From: DASSBG01 sp965651365
GTDB taxonomy: Bacteria; Pseudomonadota; Gammaproteobacteria; Xanthomonadales; Rhodanobacteraceae
Direction of reading: 5' to 3'
DNA: 19,254 bases
Assembly: GCA_965651365.1 (NCBI GenBank)
Contig: CBFGSA010000048.1
Location: 1 to 19,254 of the forward strand
The first letter of the stretch is position 1, and every line of letters starts with the position of its first letter. This document shows positions 1 through 7,712 of this stretch, piece after piece. The notes beneath the pieces were generated by a model, which was given only the letters and a program-made list of their open reading frames with translations, searched no databases and was not told where the DNA came from. The position numbers and the translations under genes are program-made.

Positions 1-794
1 ATTCCCGATTCCCGGCAATCGAGCAATCGCGAGATCGCCCGCCCCACCGCCGCGCAGGCGAAAGCGGCGGTGACGTGGGTGGCGGCGCCGAGGCCGGCAT
101 CGCAATCCATTTTCATGCTGGCGTCGGCGTCGGGTCGGATGCCGCAGACGCTGCCGTCGGTTTGCGGGTAGCGCACATTTTCCAGCGAGTAGACGGCCGG
201 CACGCCGAAGTAGCGTTTCGGGTTGCGGGAGAAGCCGAATTCCTGGCGCAGCTTCTTGCGCATCAGGCTGAGCATCGCATCATGCTCGGTGCGTGACAGA
301 TCGCGCACACGGATCCGGGTGGGATCGGTGCGCCCGCCGGCCGAGCCGACCACCACCAGCGGCAGCTTGCGCCGACGACACCAGACCACGGTCTCGACCT
401 TGACCCGGAAGGCATCACAGGCGTCGAGCACCAGATCATGCCCTTCGCCCAGCAGTTCCTCGATGCTGGACGGGGTCAGAAACCGCGCGATCGGCTCGAC
501 CGCCAGGGCCGGGTTGATCGCGCGCAGCCGTTCGGCCACCACTTCGACCTTGCTGCGGCCGAACTGGCCTTCGAGTGCATGCAGTTGCCGGTTGCTGTTG
601 CTGACGCAGACCTCGTCGGCATCGATCAGGGTCAGGCGTCCGATGCCGCTGCGTGCCAGGGCCTCGGCCGCCCATGAGCCCACGCCGCCAATGCCGACCA
701 CGGCCACACCGGCCCTTGACAACTGCTCGACCGTGCCGGCCCCGTACAGCCGATCAATGCCCGAAAACCGCGTTTGTTGTAGATTGTCATCCAT
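1..794 (-). CDS. tcdA: tRNA threonylcarbamoyladenosine dehydratase (TcdA/CsdL), 3' end cut
   Basis: This E1-like (ThiF/MoeB superfamily) enzyme uses ATP to cyclise t6A37 of ANN-decoding tRNAs to ct6A in the cytoplasm. Reading leftward from the ATG at 794, the N-terminus contains the nucleotide-binding glycine motif VVGIGGVGSWAAEALARSG, then LTLIDADEVCVSNSNRQLHA, the conserved Asp plus SNxNRQ region of the family. The C-terminal part carries RDLSRTEHDAMLSLMRKKLR and GAATHVTAAFACAAVGRAI, typical of the TcdA C-terminus. About 264 codons are present against roughly 268 residues in E. coli TcdA, so only the last few codons lie beyond base 1. An ATG at 790 is out of frame, which supports 794. The Shine-Dalgarno sequence is weak (GACAGGG). 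It is divergent from a small membrane protein gene only 47 bp away. ThiF or MoeB are less likely given the TcdA-like C-terminus. Confidence 0.93.
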   Translation of the reverse strand, partial: MDDNLQQTRFSGIDRLYGAGTVEQLSRAGVAVVGIGGVGSWAAEALARSGIGRLTLIDADEVCVSNSNRQLHALEGQFGRSKVEVVAERLRAINPALAVEPIARFLTPSSIEELLGEGHDLVLDACDAFRVKVETVVWCRRRKLPLVVVGSAGGRTDPTRIRVRDLSRTEHDAMLSLMRKKLRQEFGFSRNPKRYFGVPAVYSLENVRYPQTDGSVCGIRPDADASMKMDCDAGLGAATHVTAAFACAAVGRAISRLLDCRESG

Positions 795-841
795 CCGTTT
801 GCCCTGTCACCCATTCCTGCTCCGTCAGGCGAAAACTGCCC

Positions 842-1054
842 ATGCCGAATCCAGCAACTCGACGACTGCTGCGCTTTGCGGAAAACCTGCGCTTCCCGCA
901 ACTGACTGCCTTGCTGGCCATTGTATTCGTGATCGATTTGATCGCGCCCGATCCCCTGCCCTTTGTGGACGAGATCATTCTGGGCCTGCTGAGTCTGCTG
1001 TTCGCCAGCCTGAAGCGTTCACGTCACGGCCGCGATTCCTCACACAGATCCTGA
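842..1054 (+). CDS. Small membrane protein, DUF6116-like
   Basis: This is a 70-residue protein. Residues 1-19 are basic (MPNPATRRLLRFAENLRFP). Two hydrophobic stretches follow, at about 20-34 and 43-56, separated by PDPLPFVDEI, and then a basic tail (KRSRHGRDSSHRS). This layout, with the central P-FVDEI-LG motif, matches my recollection of the short DUF6116 proteins of Xanthomonadales, whose function is unknown. It probably sits in the inner membrane as a helical hairpin with both ends in the cytoplasm. The Shine-Dalgarno is weak. The stop is 12 bp from the stop of the convergent small ORF at 1067, leaving no room for separate terminators. The family name is from memory; that it is a real gene rests on the hydrophobic pattern and its good fit between neighbours. 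Confidence 0.7.
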   Translation: MPNPATRRLLRFAENLRFPQLTALLAIVFVIDLIAPDPLPFVDEIILGLLSLLFASLKRSRHGRDSSHRS

Positions 1055-1066
1055 TCGGCTTTGGCC

Positions 1067-1267
1067 TCAGCGCTCGCCATTGGGCACTGATTCCAGCACA
1101 GCTGCCACATCCAGCGTGCGGATCGCATCCAGTGCCATGTCAATGCGGCCTTCCTCGCACAGGCCGCTCATTCCGGCCCGTTCCCAGGCCTCGGCCGCAG
1201 CGCGTGCACAGGCATCGCGCACAGCCAGTGCAACAGCCTGCTCTTTGCGCTCGACCTGTCGGCTCAT
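1067..1267 (-). CDS. Small protein of unknown function downstream of acs
   Basis: This 66-residue reading frame starts at the ATG at 1267, with AGG about 10 bases upstream. A GTG at 1291, 3 bases after the acs stop, is in frame and would give 74 residues but has no visible Shine-Dalgarno. The protein is largely helical by composition (VERKEQAVALAVRDACARAAA) and ends with a recognisable block (GMSGLCEEGRIDMALDAIRTLD) that I have the impression of seeing in similar short xanthomonad proteins. It has no signal peptide or membrane segment, so it is probably cytoplasmic. It is almost certainly cotranscribed with acs. I assign no function. A spurious frame is possible, but non-random composition and tight packing between the two stops argue for a gene. 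Confidence 0.6.
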   Translation of the reverse strand: MSRQVERKEQAVALAVRDACARAAAEAWERAGMSGLCEEGRIDMALDAIRTLDVAAVLESVPNGER

Positions 1268-1294
1268 CGCATGCTGGCCTGCGTCACGCACCGC

Positions 1295-3403
1295 TCAGTC
1301 ATTGTTGCCAAAGTTGCGGATATCGTCGGGCATGTCTTCATTGGCTTTGCCGGCGTTTTCGCCCTGCACCATGGACTGGATCTTGTCCACGACATCCGGA
1401 TTGGCCAGCGTGGTGACATCGCCCGTATCGGCACCATTTGAAATCGCGGCCAGCACCCGGCGCATGATCTTGCCCGAACGGGTCTTGGGCATGTCCGGCA
1501 CGATGTGGATTTCCCGCGGCCTGGCGATCTTGCCGATCATGTCGTCGCAGGCCTTGACGATGCGCTGCTTTACATCGTCACTAGCACCAGCTTCGGTATT
1601 GAGCGATACGTACACATCCGGCACGCGGCCTTTCAGCTCGTCGACCACCGGCACCACGGCGGCTTCGGCGACTTCCGGCACGACAAGGCACGCCGATTCG
1701 ATCTCCTTGGTGCCGAGACGATGGCCGGACACGTTGATGACATCGTCGATCCGGCCCAGGATGCGGTAGTAGCCGTCCTCGGCCTGCATCGCACCATCGC
1801 CGGCCATGTACGGCCAGTCGCGCCAATCGGTACTTTGTGGGTTCTTGCAGTAGCGCTTGTAGTAGGTGTCGACGAAACGCTCATCGTCGCCCCAAATGGT
1901 CTGGATGATGCCCGGCCATGGATTGCGGATGCAGATATTGCCGGCCTGACCCGATCCCCGGGCCACTTCCTCGCCGTTCTCGTCATAGATCACGGCATAG
2001 ATGCCTGGCAAGGCCGGCCCGGCGCTGCCGGGCTTCATGGCATCCAGCGCAGGAATCGTGCTGCATAGAAAGCCGCCTGTCTCGGTCTGCCACCAGGTGT
2101 CGACGATCACGGCCTGATCCTTGCCGATCTGGTGGTGGTACCAGCGCCAGGCCTCGGGCTCGATCGGCTCACCGACGGTGGTCATGTGCTTGAACTGCTG
2201 CGGACTTTCGGCCGGGCCTTTCGGGTCGAGCCGGCGCAGCGCGCGCACCGCGGTGGGCGAGGTGTGGAAGATGTTGACGCCCAGGCGCTCGGCGATGCGC
2301 CATGGTCGGCGGGCGTCGGGAAAGGTTGGTGTGCCCTCGTAGATCACGCTGGTCGCGGCCAGTGCCAGCGGTCCGTAGACGATGTAGGAATGGCCGGTGA
2401 TCCAGCCGATGTCGGCCATGCACCAGTAGGTGTCCTCGGGATGAATGTCCTCGATATATTTCGAGGTGCCGGCAACGTAGGCAAGATAGCCACCGGTACG
2501 GTGCTGGCAGCCCTTGGGCTTGCCCGTGGTGCCGCTGGAATACATCAGGAAAAGCGGTGCCTCGGCATTCATCGCCACCGGCCCGACACGCTGCCCCGCG
2601 TATTCCTTGAGCAACTCGTTGATGATCACATCGCGGCCTTCGACCATGGCCGTGGATGAACTGTTCCTGCCCGGATAGCGCTGCCAGATCAGCACCTTGT
2701 CGACCTTCTGGCCGGCATCCTCGGCGGTCCTGACGGCGATGTCGGCCTTTTCCTTGTGATCGATCAGCTTGCCCGAGCGCCAGTAGGCATCGGTGGTGAT
2801 GAGATGGCGACTGCCCGAATCCTCGATGCGCTGGCCACAGGACTGGCCGGAAAAGCCACCAAACACCTGCGAGTGCACCACGCCCAGACGTGCGCAGGCC
2901 AGCATCGTGATGGGCAGGTCCAGCGTCATCGGCAGATGCAGGGTCACGCGGTCACCGGCCTTGAGGCCGCAATAGTCGCGCAGCAGGGCCGCCATCTCGT
3001 TGACCCGAACGTACAGCTCCTGAAAGGTCATGGCCACCGGCGCGTCGTCTTCGGGCTCGGCGACGAAGATCAGCGCGGCCTTGTTGCGGTACTTGTCCAG
3101 GTGCCGGTCAACGCAGTTGTAGCAGGCATTCAGCTCACCGTCGGCGAACCACTTCCAGAACGGCGGATTGCTGGTGTCCAGAACTTCCGTATAGGGTTTC
3201 GACCAACTCAGCAGATCGGCGTATTCGCGGAAGCAGTCGGGAAAGTTCCGCTCACCGAAACGCTCGCGTACCTGGGGATCGCTCAGGTTGGCCTGATCAG
3301 TGAACGACTGCGGCGGCTTGAAATACGTTTCCTCTTTCCAGTGCACCGCGATCTGCGCTTCACTGGAGCCTGCTGGCTCCGCCGTCGGGTTTTTATCGCT
3401 CAT
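1295..3403 (-). CDS. acs: Acetyl-CoA synthetase (AMP-forming acetate--CoA ligase)
   Basis: The cytoplasmic enzyme activates acetate to acetyl-AMP and then acetyl-CoA. The start is the ATG at 3403, with AGGAG nine bases upstream; a longer frame from 3475 is not supported. In the 702-residue product, the ANL P-loop YSSGTTGKPKG is at 288-298, the DTWWQTETGG signature starts at 435, and PKTRSGKIMRR contains the catalytic, potentially acetylated Lys645. Residues lining the acyl pocket correspond to Ile335, Thr336, Val410 and Trp438, like the Val/Thr/Val/Trp set of Salmonella Acs, and favour acetate over propionate (inference). It is about 50 residues longer than E. coli Acs, with a short insertion (YCKNPQSTDWRDWPYM) and an extra acidic tail after the usual end. 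Propionyl-CoA synthetase (PrpE) is the main alternative. The small ORF at 1067 follows in the same transcript. Confidence 0.92.
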   Translation of the reverse strand: MSDKNPTAEPAGSSEAQIAVHWKEETYFKPPQSFTDQANLSDPQVRERFGERNFPDCFREYADLLSWSKPYTEVLDTSNPPFWKWFADGELNACYNCVDRHLDKYRNKAALIFVAEPEDDAPVAMTFQELYVRVNEMAALLRDYCGLKAGDRVTLHLPMTLDLPITMLACARLGVVHSQVFGGFSGQSCGQRIEDSGSRHLITTDAYWRSGKLIDHKEKADIAVRTAEDAGQKVDKVLIWQRYPGRNSSSTAMVEGRDVIINELLKEYAGQRVGPVAMNAEAPLFLMYSSGTTGKPKGCQHRTGGYLAYVAGTSKYIEDIHPEDTYWCMADIGWITGHSYIVYGPLALAATSVIYEGTPTFPDARRPWRIAERLGVNIFHTSPTAVRALRRLDPKGPAESPQQFKHMTTVGEPIEPEAWRWYHHQIGKDQAVIVDTWWQTETGGFLCSTIPALDAMKPGSAGPALPGIYAVIYDENGEEVARGSGQAGNICIRNPWPGIIQTIWGDDERFVDTYYKRYCKNPQSTDWRDWPYMAGDGAMQAEDGYYRILGRIDDVINVSGHRLGTKEIESACLVVPEVAEAAVVPVVDELKGRVPDVYVSLNTEAGASDDVKQRIVKACDDMIGKIARPREIHIVPDMPKTRSGKIMRRVLAAISNGADTGDVTTLANPDVVDKIQSMVQGENAGKANEDMPDDIRNFGNND

Positions 3404-3527
3404 GATCGTTTTCTCCTCGCCGGTCTCGTCATGTCCGGACGGTCGCCGCCCAAGCCGCTGACCGTCTGTGTGCAATCCACGAAATTAGCACGGGATGGCT
3501 GAATATTCAGTTTTTCATCCGCCCATG

Positions 3528-3556
3528 AAAAAGGCGCCGCTCCCCGCGGCGCCTTT
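3528..3556 (-). terminator. Intrinsic terminator after the M13 peptidase gene
   Basis: A perfect 11-bp stem (AAAGGCGCCGC, 3530-3540, pairing with GCGGCGCCTTT, 3546-3556) has a 5-base loop. Read leftward it is followed by a run of five T residues (3532 down to 3528). It lies about 48 bases past the peptidase stop and upstream of acs, so it should separate the two transcription units. The other strand has only three T residues after the stem, so it is mainly a leftward terminator. Confidence 0.87.
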
Positions 3557-3603
3557 CCTGTCGTGTCCATTGCGGCGCACAAGAAATCCGCGCGTGTCGC
3601 AAA

Positions 3604-5748
3604 TCACCAGATATTGACCTGCTTGTCGTCCGGTCGCACCATCTCGTCGCCGGCCTTGCACTGGAAGGCCTGTGCAAACGTCGGCATGTTGGACGGTGCG
3701 CCGATGGCGCGGAATTTGGCCGGTGCATGCGGGTCGACATTGAGCAGCACCAGTTGGCGCTTCTCGCGGATATTGCCGCGCCACACGCGCGCCCAGTTCA
3801 TGAAGAAGCGCTGGTCTTCGGTGTAGCCGTCGATCTTCTCGTTCACTTCCTGCGGGTGGTTTTCCAGGGCCATCTGCAGGGCGTCGTAGGCGATGTTCAA
3901 GCCACCCAGGTCGGCGATGTTTTCACCCAGCGTGAGCTGGCCGTCGACGTGCTTGTCCGGGTGGTCGGCCAAGGGCGCATAGCCGTTGAACTGGTCGACC
4001 AGCTTCTTGGTCCGTGCATCAAACTTCTCGCGGTCGGTCTTGGTCCACCAGTTGTCCAGGTTGCCATTACCGTCAAACTGGCTGCCCTGGTCGTCAAAGC
4101 CGTGGCTGGCCTCGTGACCGATCACCGCGCCAATCCCGCCGTAATTGATCGCATCGTCGCCATGGGCGTAGAAGAACGGCGGCTGCAGGATCGCGGCCGG
4201 GAAGTTGATCGTGTTGTCGGAAGGATTGTAGTAGGCATTCACCGTCTGCGGCGTCATGCCCCATTCCTTGCGGTCGGTCGGCTTGCCGATCTTGGCGATG
4301 TCGTAGTCATGATTGAACTTCTGCGCCGCTTCGAGATTGGCGTAGTAGTTGTCGGGGCTGATCTGAAGGCCCTGCCAGCTGCGCCATTCTTCCGGATAGC
4401 CGATCTTGGGCAGGAACTTCGACCACTTCTCCAGCGCCTTCTGCTTGGTCTCCGGACTCATCCAGGCCAGGTTTTCGATGCGCTGCTTGAGCGCGGCCAG
4501 CACGTTCTTGACCAGCTGGTCGGCACGCTCCTTGGCCTCGGGCGGGAAGTACCGGGCCACGTACAACTGGCCCAGAGCCTGGCCCATGGCGCCATTGACC
4601 GAACTCAGCACGCGCTTCCAGCGCGGCTTCTGCTCGGGCTGACCGTTGAGCGTCTTGCCGTTGAAGGCGAAGCTTTCATCGACGAAGGGCCGGGACAGAT
4701 ACGGCGCCGCGCTGGCAATGGTGTGGGCCGCCAGATAGTCCTGCCACTGCGCCACCGGCACATCGACCAGCATCTTGTCGAATTCGGCAAAGAACTTGGG
4801 CTGGCCCATCGAGAAGCCCTTGTCGACAGTCACGCCCTGGGAGGCGAAGAACTTGCTCCAGTCGAAGTGCGGCGTGACCTTGTCGGCCTCGGCCACGGTG
4901 ACGAACTTGTACTGGTTCTTCGGATCACGCAGCTCGACACGCGGGATCGAGTGCCTGGCCAGGCGGGTCTCGAAGGCCAGCACGTGATCAGCCTTCTTCT
5001 TTGCCTCGTCCGCCGACACACCGGTCAGCTCGAACAGTTTGGCCACATGCGCAACGTACTCGTCACGCAGCTTCTTGCTGTCCTTGTCGTCCTTCAGGTA
5101 ATACTTCGGTGTTGGAAGGCTGAGGCCGCTCTGGAAGGTGAAGGCGATCTGCAGCTTGGCGTTCTTGTAGTCGGCGCTGGAGCCGAAGCTGAACACGCGG
5201 CCATCACCCCTGGCAAAGGATTTTTGCAGCCAGTTCACGATGTCCTGGCGATTCTTGAGCGCCGCGATCGAGGCCAGCTCGGGCTTGATCGGGTCATAGC
5301 CGGCCTTGTCGACCGCGGCCTGATCCATGCCGGACTGCCACAACCAGCCAATCTTCTGCTCGATCGAGTCGGACGGTGCGCTGGCAGCATCGGCTGCGGC
5401 CTTCTTCACCAGCTCATGCTGGGCCGTGAGACTCTTCTCGCGCAACTCGTCAAACGAGCCCCAGCGCGTGCGATCGGATGGAATCGGATTGGCCTTGACC
5501 CACTTCTCGTTGACGAAGCCGTTGAAGTCCTGGCAGGCCTGGATCGCCGGATCCAGCTCGCTGACCTTGAACACGCTGGCGGCAGCGGCCGGCGCAGGCT
5601 TTGCAACAGCGGCCGATTGCTCAGTTGCCGGTGCCGTGGCGGCCGCGGCGGCCTGGTTATCCACAGAGTTGGCTTGCTGGCCGCAGGCGGTCGCCAGCAT
5701 CGCGATGCTGACGGCGAGCGCCAGCGGTTTCAGAGAGATGTAATTCAT
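3604..5748 (-). CDS. M13 family zinc metallopeptidase lipoprotein (neprilysin/PepO-like)
   Basis: This is a 714-residue zinc endopeptidase of the M13 family, which typically cleaves oligopeptides. The ATG at 5748 is chosen because it opens a classical lipoprotein signal, MNYISLKPLALAVSIAMLATAC, with Cys22 as the lipidated residue. An Ala/Gln/Pro-rich linker to about residue 55 follows. The M13 N-terminal domain then begins (DPAIQACQDFNGFVNEKW). The catalytic part has NAYYNPSDNTINFPA, the zinc motif HEASH at 545-549, and GENIADLGG with the third ligand Glu609 and Asp613. It ends with the family pattern around PHAPAKFRAIGAPSNMPTF and a terminal IW. It is most likely periplasmic, attached to the outer membrane, because position +2 is Gln, not Asp (inference). 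It is divergent from the Slp-family gene and ends at a strong terminator. Length and motifs are complete, so it should be active. Confidence 0.95.
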   Translation of the reverse strand: MNYISLKPLALAVSIAMLATACGQQANSVDNQAAAAATAPATEQSAAVAKPAPAAAASVFKVSELDPAIQACQDFNGFVNEKWVKANPIPSDRTRWGSFDELREKSLTAQHELVKKAAADAASAPSDSIEQKIGWLWQSGMDQAAVDKAGYDPIKPELASIAALKNRQDIVNWLQKSFARGDGRVFSFGSSADYKNAKLQIAFTFQSGLSLPTPKYYLKDDKDSKKLRDEYVAHVAKLFELTGVSADEAKKKADHVLAFETRLARHSIPRVELRDPKNQYKFVTVAEADKVTPHFDWSKFFASQGVTVDKGFSMGQPKFFAEFDKMLVDVPVAQWQDYLAAHTIASAAPYLSRPFVDESFAFNGKTLNGQPEQKPRWKRVLSSVNGAMGQALGQLYVARYFPPEAKERADQLVKNVLAALKQRIENLAWMSPETKQKALEKWSKFLPKIGYPEEWRSWQGLQISPDNYYANLEAAQKFNHDYDIAKIGKPTDRKEWGMTPQTVNAYYNPSDNTINFPAAILQPPFFYAHGDDAINYGGIGAVIGHEASHGFDDQGSQFDGNGNLDNWWTKTDREKFDARTKKLVDQFNGYAPLADHPDKHVDGQLTLGENIADLGGLNIAYDALQMALENHPQEVNEKIDGYTEDQRFFMNWARVWRGNIREKRQLVLLNVDPHAPAKFRAIGAPSNMPTFAQAFQCKAGDEMVRPDDKQVNIW

Positions 5749-5940
5749 GGTTTTCCTTGCTCGATCCGGTTCAGGTGGTCGCACACACCGGCTTGCGTGT
5801 CCTGGCAGACGCCACGGAATTGCTGGAATAATGCGCCCGCGCATTGTAACGAACCGACCCACGCGAACCAGTGTCGAAGGTCAGGGGCGGTTTGCCACCG
5901 CAGCAAGCTCGACTCAACCCTCAAGAACAGTTGCAAGACC
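5749..5940. other. Divergent intergenic region between peptidase and slp-like genes
   Basis: This 192-bp gap must hold the promoters for both genes. A TACAAT on the minus strand (5848 to 5843) resembles a -10 box for the peptidase gene, but I find no matching -35 at the right distance. No clear operator or riboswitch fold is visible. Neither gene has a strong Shine-Dalgarno. Confidence 0.35.
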
Positions 5941-6444
5941 ATGAAAATAAAACACTTTCACTTTCAGATTCCGATTCTGGCAGCACTCTTTCTGACCGCC
6001 TGCGCTACCAGCCCGGTGTATCCGCCGGACTGGGCCGACAGCACGCTCACCCCGCACCAGGTAGCCACTGCACCGGAAAATGCAGGCAACGCGCGGGTCA
6101 TCTGGGGTGGCCGCATCATCGGAGTCGACAACAAGGCCGACCACACCGAAGTCGAGGTGCTGGCCTACCCGCTGGACAAGAACCAGATTCCGCAGCAAAA
6201 CGATGTCGGCTCAGGCCGCTTCATCGCCCTGCTGCCAGGCTATGTCGAACCTCTCGACTACCCGGTCAACGGCTGGGTCACCATGCAGGGCCACATCAAG
6301 GGTGTGCGCAGCGACCGGGTCGGCCAGGCACCCTATGTGTTTCCCCTGCTCGCCGTGCGCGCCGCCCACGTCTGGACTCGCGAAGACATGCAGCGTCGCT
6401 CCAATGTGCACTTCAATGTGGGCGTCGGCGTCGGGATTCGGTAG
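5941..6444 (+). CDS. Slp-family outer-membrane lipoprotein
   Basis: This is a 167-residue lipoprotein of the Slp (starvation/stationary-phase lipoprotein) family. The ATG at 5941 opens a signal peptide with lipobox LTAC, Cys21 (MKIKHFHFQIPILAALFLTAC). The mature part has the family blocks VIWGGRIIGVDN, TEVEVLAYPLDKNQIPQ, GRFIALLPGYVEPLDY and GWVTMQGHIKGV, and it ends in a VGVGVGIR tail. The E. coli member Slp is an outer-membrane lipoprotein linked to stationary phase and acid stress, but its molecular role is unknown; the same applies here. The Shine-Dalgarno is poor. A 6-bp hairpin (GATTGC-CTT-GCAATC, 6450-6464) lies just past the stop, and the larger inverted repeat at 6550 may end the transcript. 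The next gene is convergent. Confidence 0.9.
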   Translation: MKIKHFHFQIPILAALFLTACATSPVYPPDWADSTLTPHQVATAPENAGNARVIWGGRIIGVDNKADHTEVEVLAYPLDKNQIPQQNDVGSGRFIALLPGYVEPLDYPVNGWVTMQGHIKGVRSDRVGQAPYVFPLLAVRAAHVWTREDMQRRSNVHFNVGVGVGIR

Positions 6445-6549
6445 GACTGGATTGCCTTGCAATCAGGTCTGATCGCACCCGGGGACGAAAGCAGCACACA
6501 GCGCGAGAGACCCCTGAAAGCACCGTGTGACGAAAACCGGAGCAAGATC

Positions 6550-6681
6550 AAAATGGATCCCGGGTTCCTCGCTGCGCTCGGCCCCAGGATGACGAGACAG
6601 AATGGATTGCCGCAGGACTGCCTGCATCGCCGAAACCCCGTCATCCTGGGGCCGCCGCAGGCGGAACCCGGGATCCATTTT
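6550..6681. repeat. Paired inverted palindromic repeat (REP/BIME-like)
   Basis: Two copies of a roughly 43-45 base element lie head to head. The outer arms match perfectly over 19 bp (6550-6568 against 6663-6681, core ATGGATCCCGGGTTCC), and the inner arms over 15 bp (GGCCCCAGGATGACG, 6580-6594, against 6639-6653). The parts between differ: TCGCTGCGCTC on the left and GCCGCAGGC on the right. The right copy can fold alone, pairing ATCCTGGG with CCCGGGAT outside and CCGCC(6652-6656)/GGCGG(6660-6664) inside. About 44 bp separate the copies. It fills the convergent gap between the slp-like gene and the CDF gene, so it may act as a two-way transcription barrier. It looks like a dispersed chromosomal repeat rather than an insertion sequence; no transposase or target duplication is visible. 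Confidence 0.8.
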
Positions 6682-6728
6682 CAACGGCACGTCGCGGCCA
6701 TGCCGTGGCTCAGTTGCAAAGTACCGAA

Positions 6729-7637
6729 TCAATCATCCACATCGGGTTCGAAGAAGCTCCAGCGGATCTGCGGGAACTCCTTGCGCATGGCGGCTTCCAC
6801 CCGGTTGATGGCGTGAATCAGTTCCAGGTCACTGCTCTGGCGGGCCATGCGCGCCTTGGTCGCCAGCATCACATCGGTGCCCATCTGCAAGCTGACGATG
6901 TTGTAGACCTTGTCGACTTCCTCGCGCGTCTCGACGAAGTCGATGATGCGCTGCTTGGTCAGCGGGTCGACACCCTGCCCGATCAGCAGCTCCTTGACCT
7001 CCCAGGCCACCATCACCGCGACCACCATCAGCAGCGCGGCAATCGCCAGCGTGCCGATTGCATCGTAGAACGGATTGCCGGTAACCCAGCTCAGCAGCAC
7101 GGCAACGAGCGCAAACGTCAAGCCCAGCAGCGCCGCCAGATCCTCGCCGAAAATCACGATCAGCTCGCTGCTGCGGCTGTCACGGAACCAGCGCCACATG
7201 CTGCGCCCGCGCCGCACCTTGTTGATTTCCTTGACGCAGGTGACAAACGAGATGCCCTCGACGATGATGCCGAAGACCAGTACGGCCACAGCAATCCAGG
7301 GCTTTTGCAGCGCCTCGGGATGACCCAGCTTGTGCAGGCCTTCGTACAGCGAGAACACGCCGCCGACCGAAAACAGCAGCATCGCCACCAGGAACGACCA
7401 GAAATACAGCGCCTTGCCCCAGCCCAGTGGGTGCTCCTCGCTGGCCGGTCGGCGCGACTGGCGCATGCCGAACAACAACAGCAGCTGGTTGCCGCAATCG
7501 GCCAGGGAGTGGATCGATTCGGCCAGCATGGCGCCGGAGCCGGTAATGAAGGCGGCCACTGCCTTCGCCACGAAGATGGCGAAGTTGGCGCCGAGAGCGA
7601 AGAAGATGGCCTTGTGTGAATTGGCGTGACCAGACAT
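6729..7637 (-). CDS. Cation diffusion facilitator transporter (SLC30A9-like CDF)
   Basis: This is a 302-residue inner-membrane metal transporter, expected to export a divalent cation such as zinc by proton exchange. The start ATG at 7637 is the only one that places the first membrane helix properly (MSGHANSHKAIFFALGANF); no strong Shine-Dalgarno is seen. Hydrophobic segments lie near 11-32, 38-58, 77-98, 114-134, 158-184 and 192-212. The second carries the metal-site pattern His43-x3-Asp47 (HSLAD), and the fifth has FGEDLAALLG with Glu165-Asp166, reminiscent of the ZnT9/SLC30A9 branch. Residues from about 213 onward form the usual cytoplasmic CDF domain. It is convergent with the slp-like gene and divergent from mfd. 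Metal specificity cannot be read from the sequence; Zn, Mn, Fe or Co are all possible. Confidence 0.9.
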   Translation of the reverse strand: MSGHANSHKAIFFALGANFAIFVAKAVAAFITGSGAMLAESIHSLADCGNQLLLLFGMRQSRRPASEEHPLGWGKALYFWSFLVAMLLFSVGGVFSLYEGLHKLGHPEALQKPWIAVAVLVFGIIVEGISFVTCVKEINKVRRGRSMWRWFRDSRSSELIVIFGEDLAALLGLTFALVAVLLSWVTGNPFYDAIGTLAIAALLMVVAVMVAWEVKELLIGQGVDPLTKQRIIDFVETREEVDKVYNIVSLQMGTDVMLATKARMARQSSDLELIHAINRVEAAMRKEFPQIRWSFFEPDVDD

Positions 7638-7712
7638 GAATAATTTGGCGTGAGGAAATGCGGCCAGTGTAGCGGTTAAACTTGTCGGTTTTCGCCTCCA
7701 GGACTTCCCCGC

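Noticed and set aside
223..1416. 397-codon plus-strand frame at the left end
   Set aside because: It crosses tcdA, the small membrane protein gene and the end of acs in the wrong frame or strand, and its Arg/Ser/Pro-rich translation matches no family.
5843..5848. TACAAT as a -10 box for the peptidase gene
   Set aside because: No -35-like hexamer lies 16-18 bp upstream and there is no extended -10, so it is not listed as a promoter.
3727..5940. Long plus-strand frame reaching 905 codons into the slp-like gene
   Set aside because: The part before 5941 is antisense to the M13 peptidase, and only the end from ATG 5941 (Slp-family lipoprotein) is real. A fusion is not supported, because the signal peptide begins exactly at 5941.
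6463..6816. Short frames over the inverted repeat between the slp-like and CDF genes
   Set aside because: Their translations merely read the palindromic repeat and the antisense of the CDF C-terminus, with no initiation signals.
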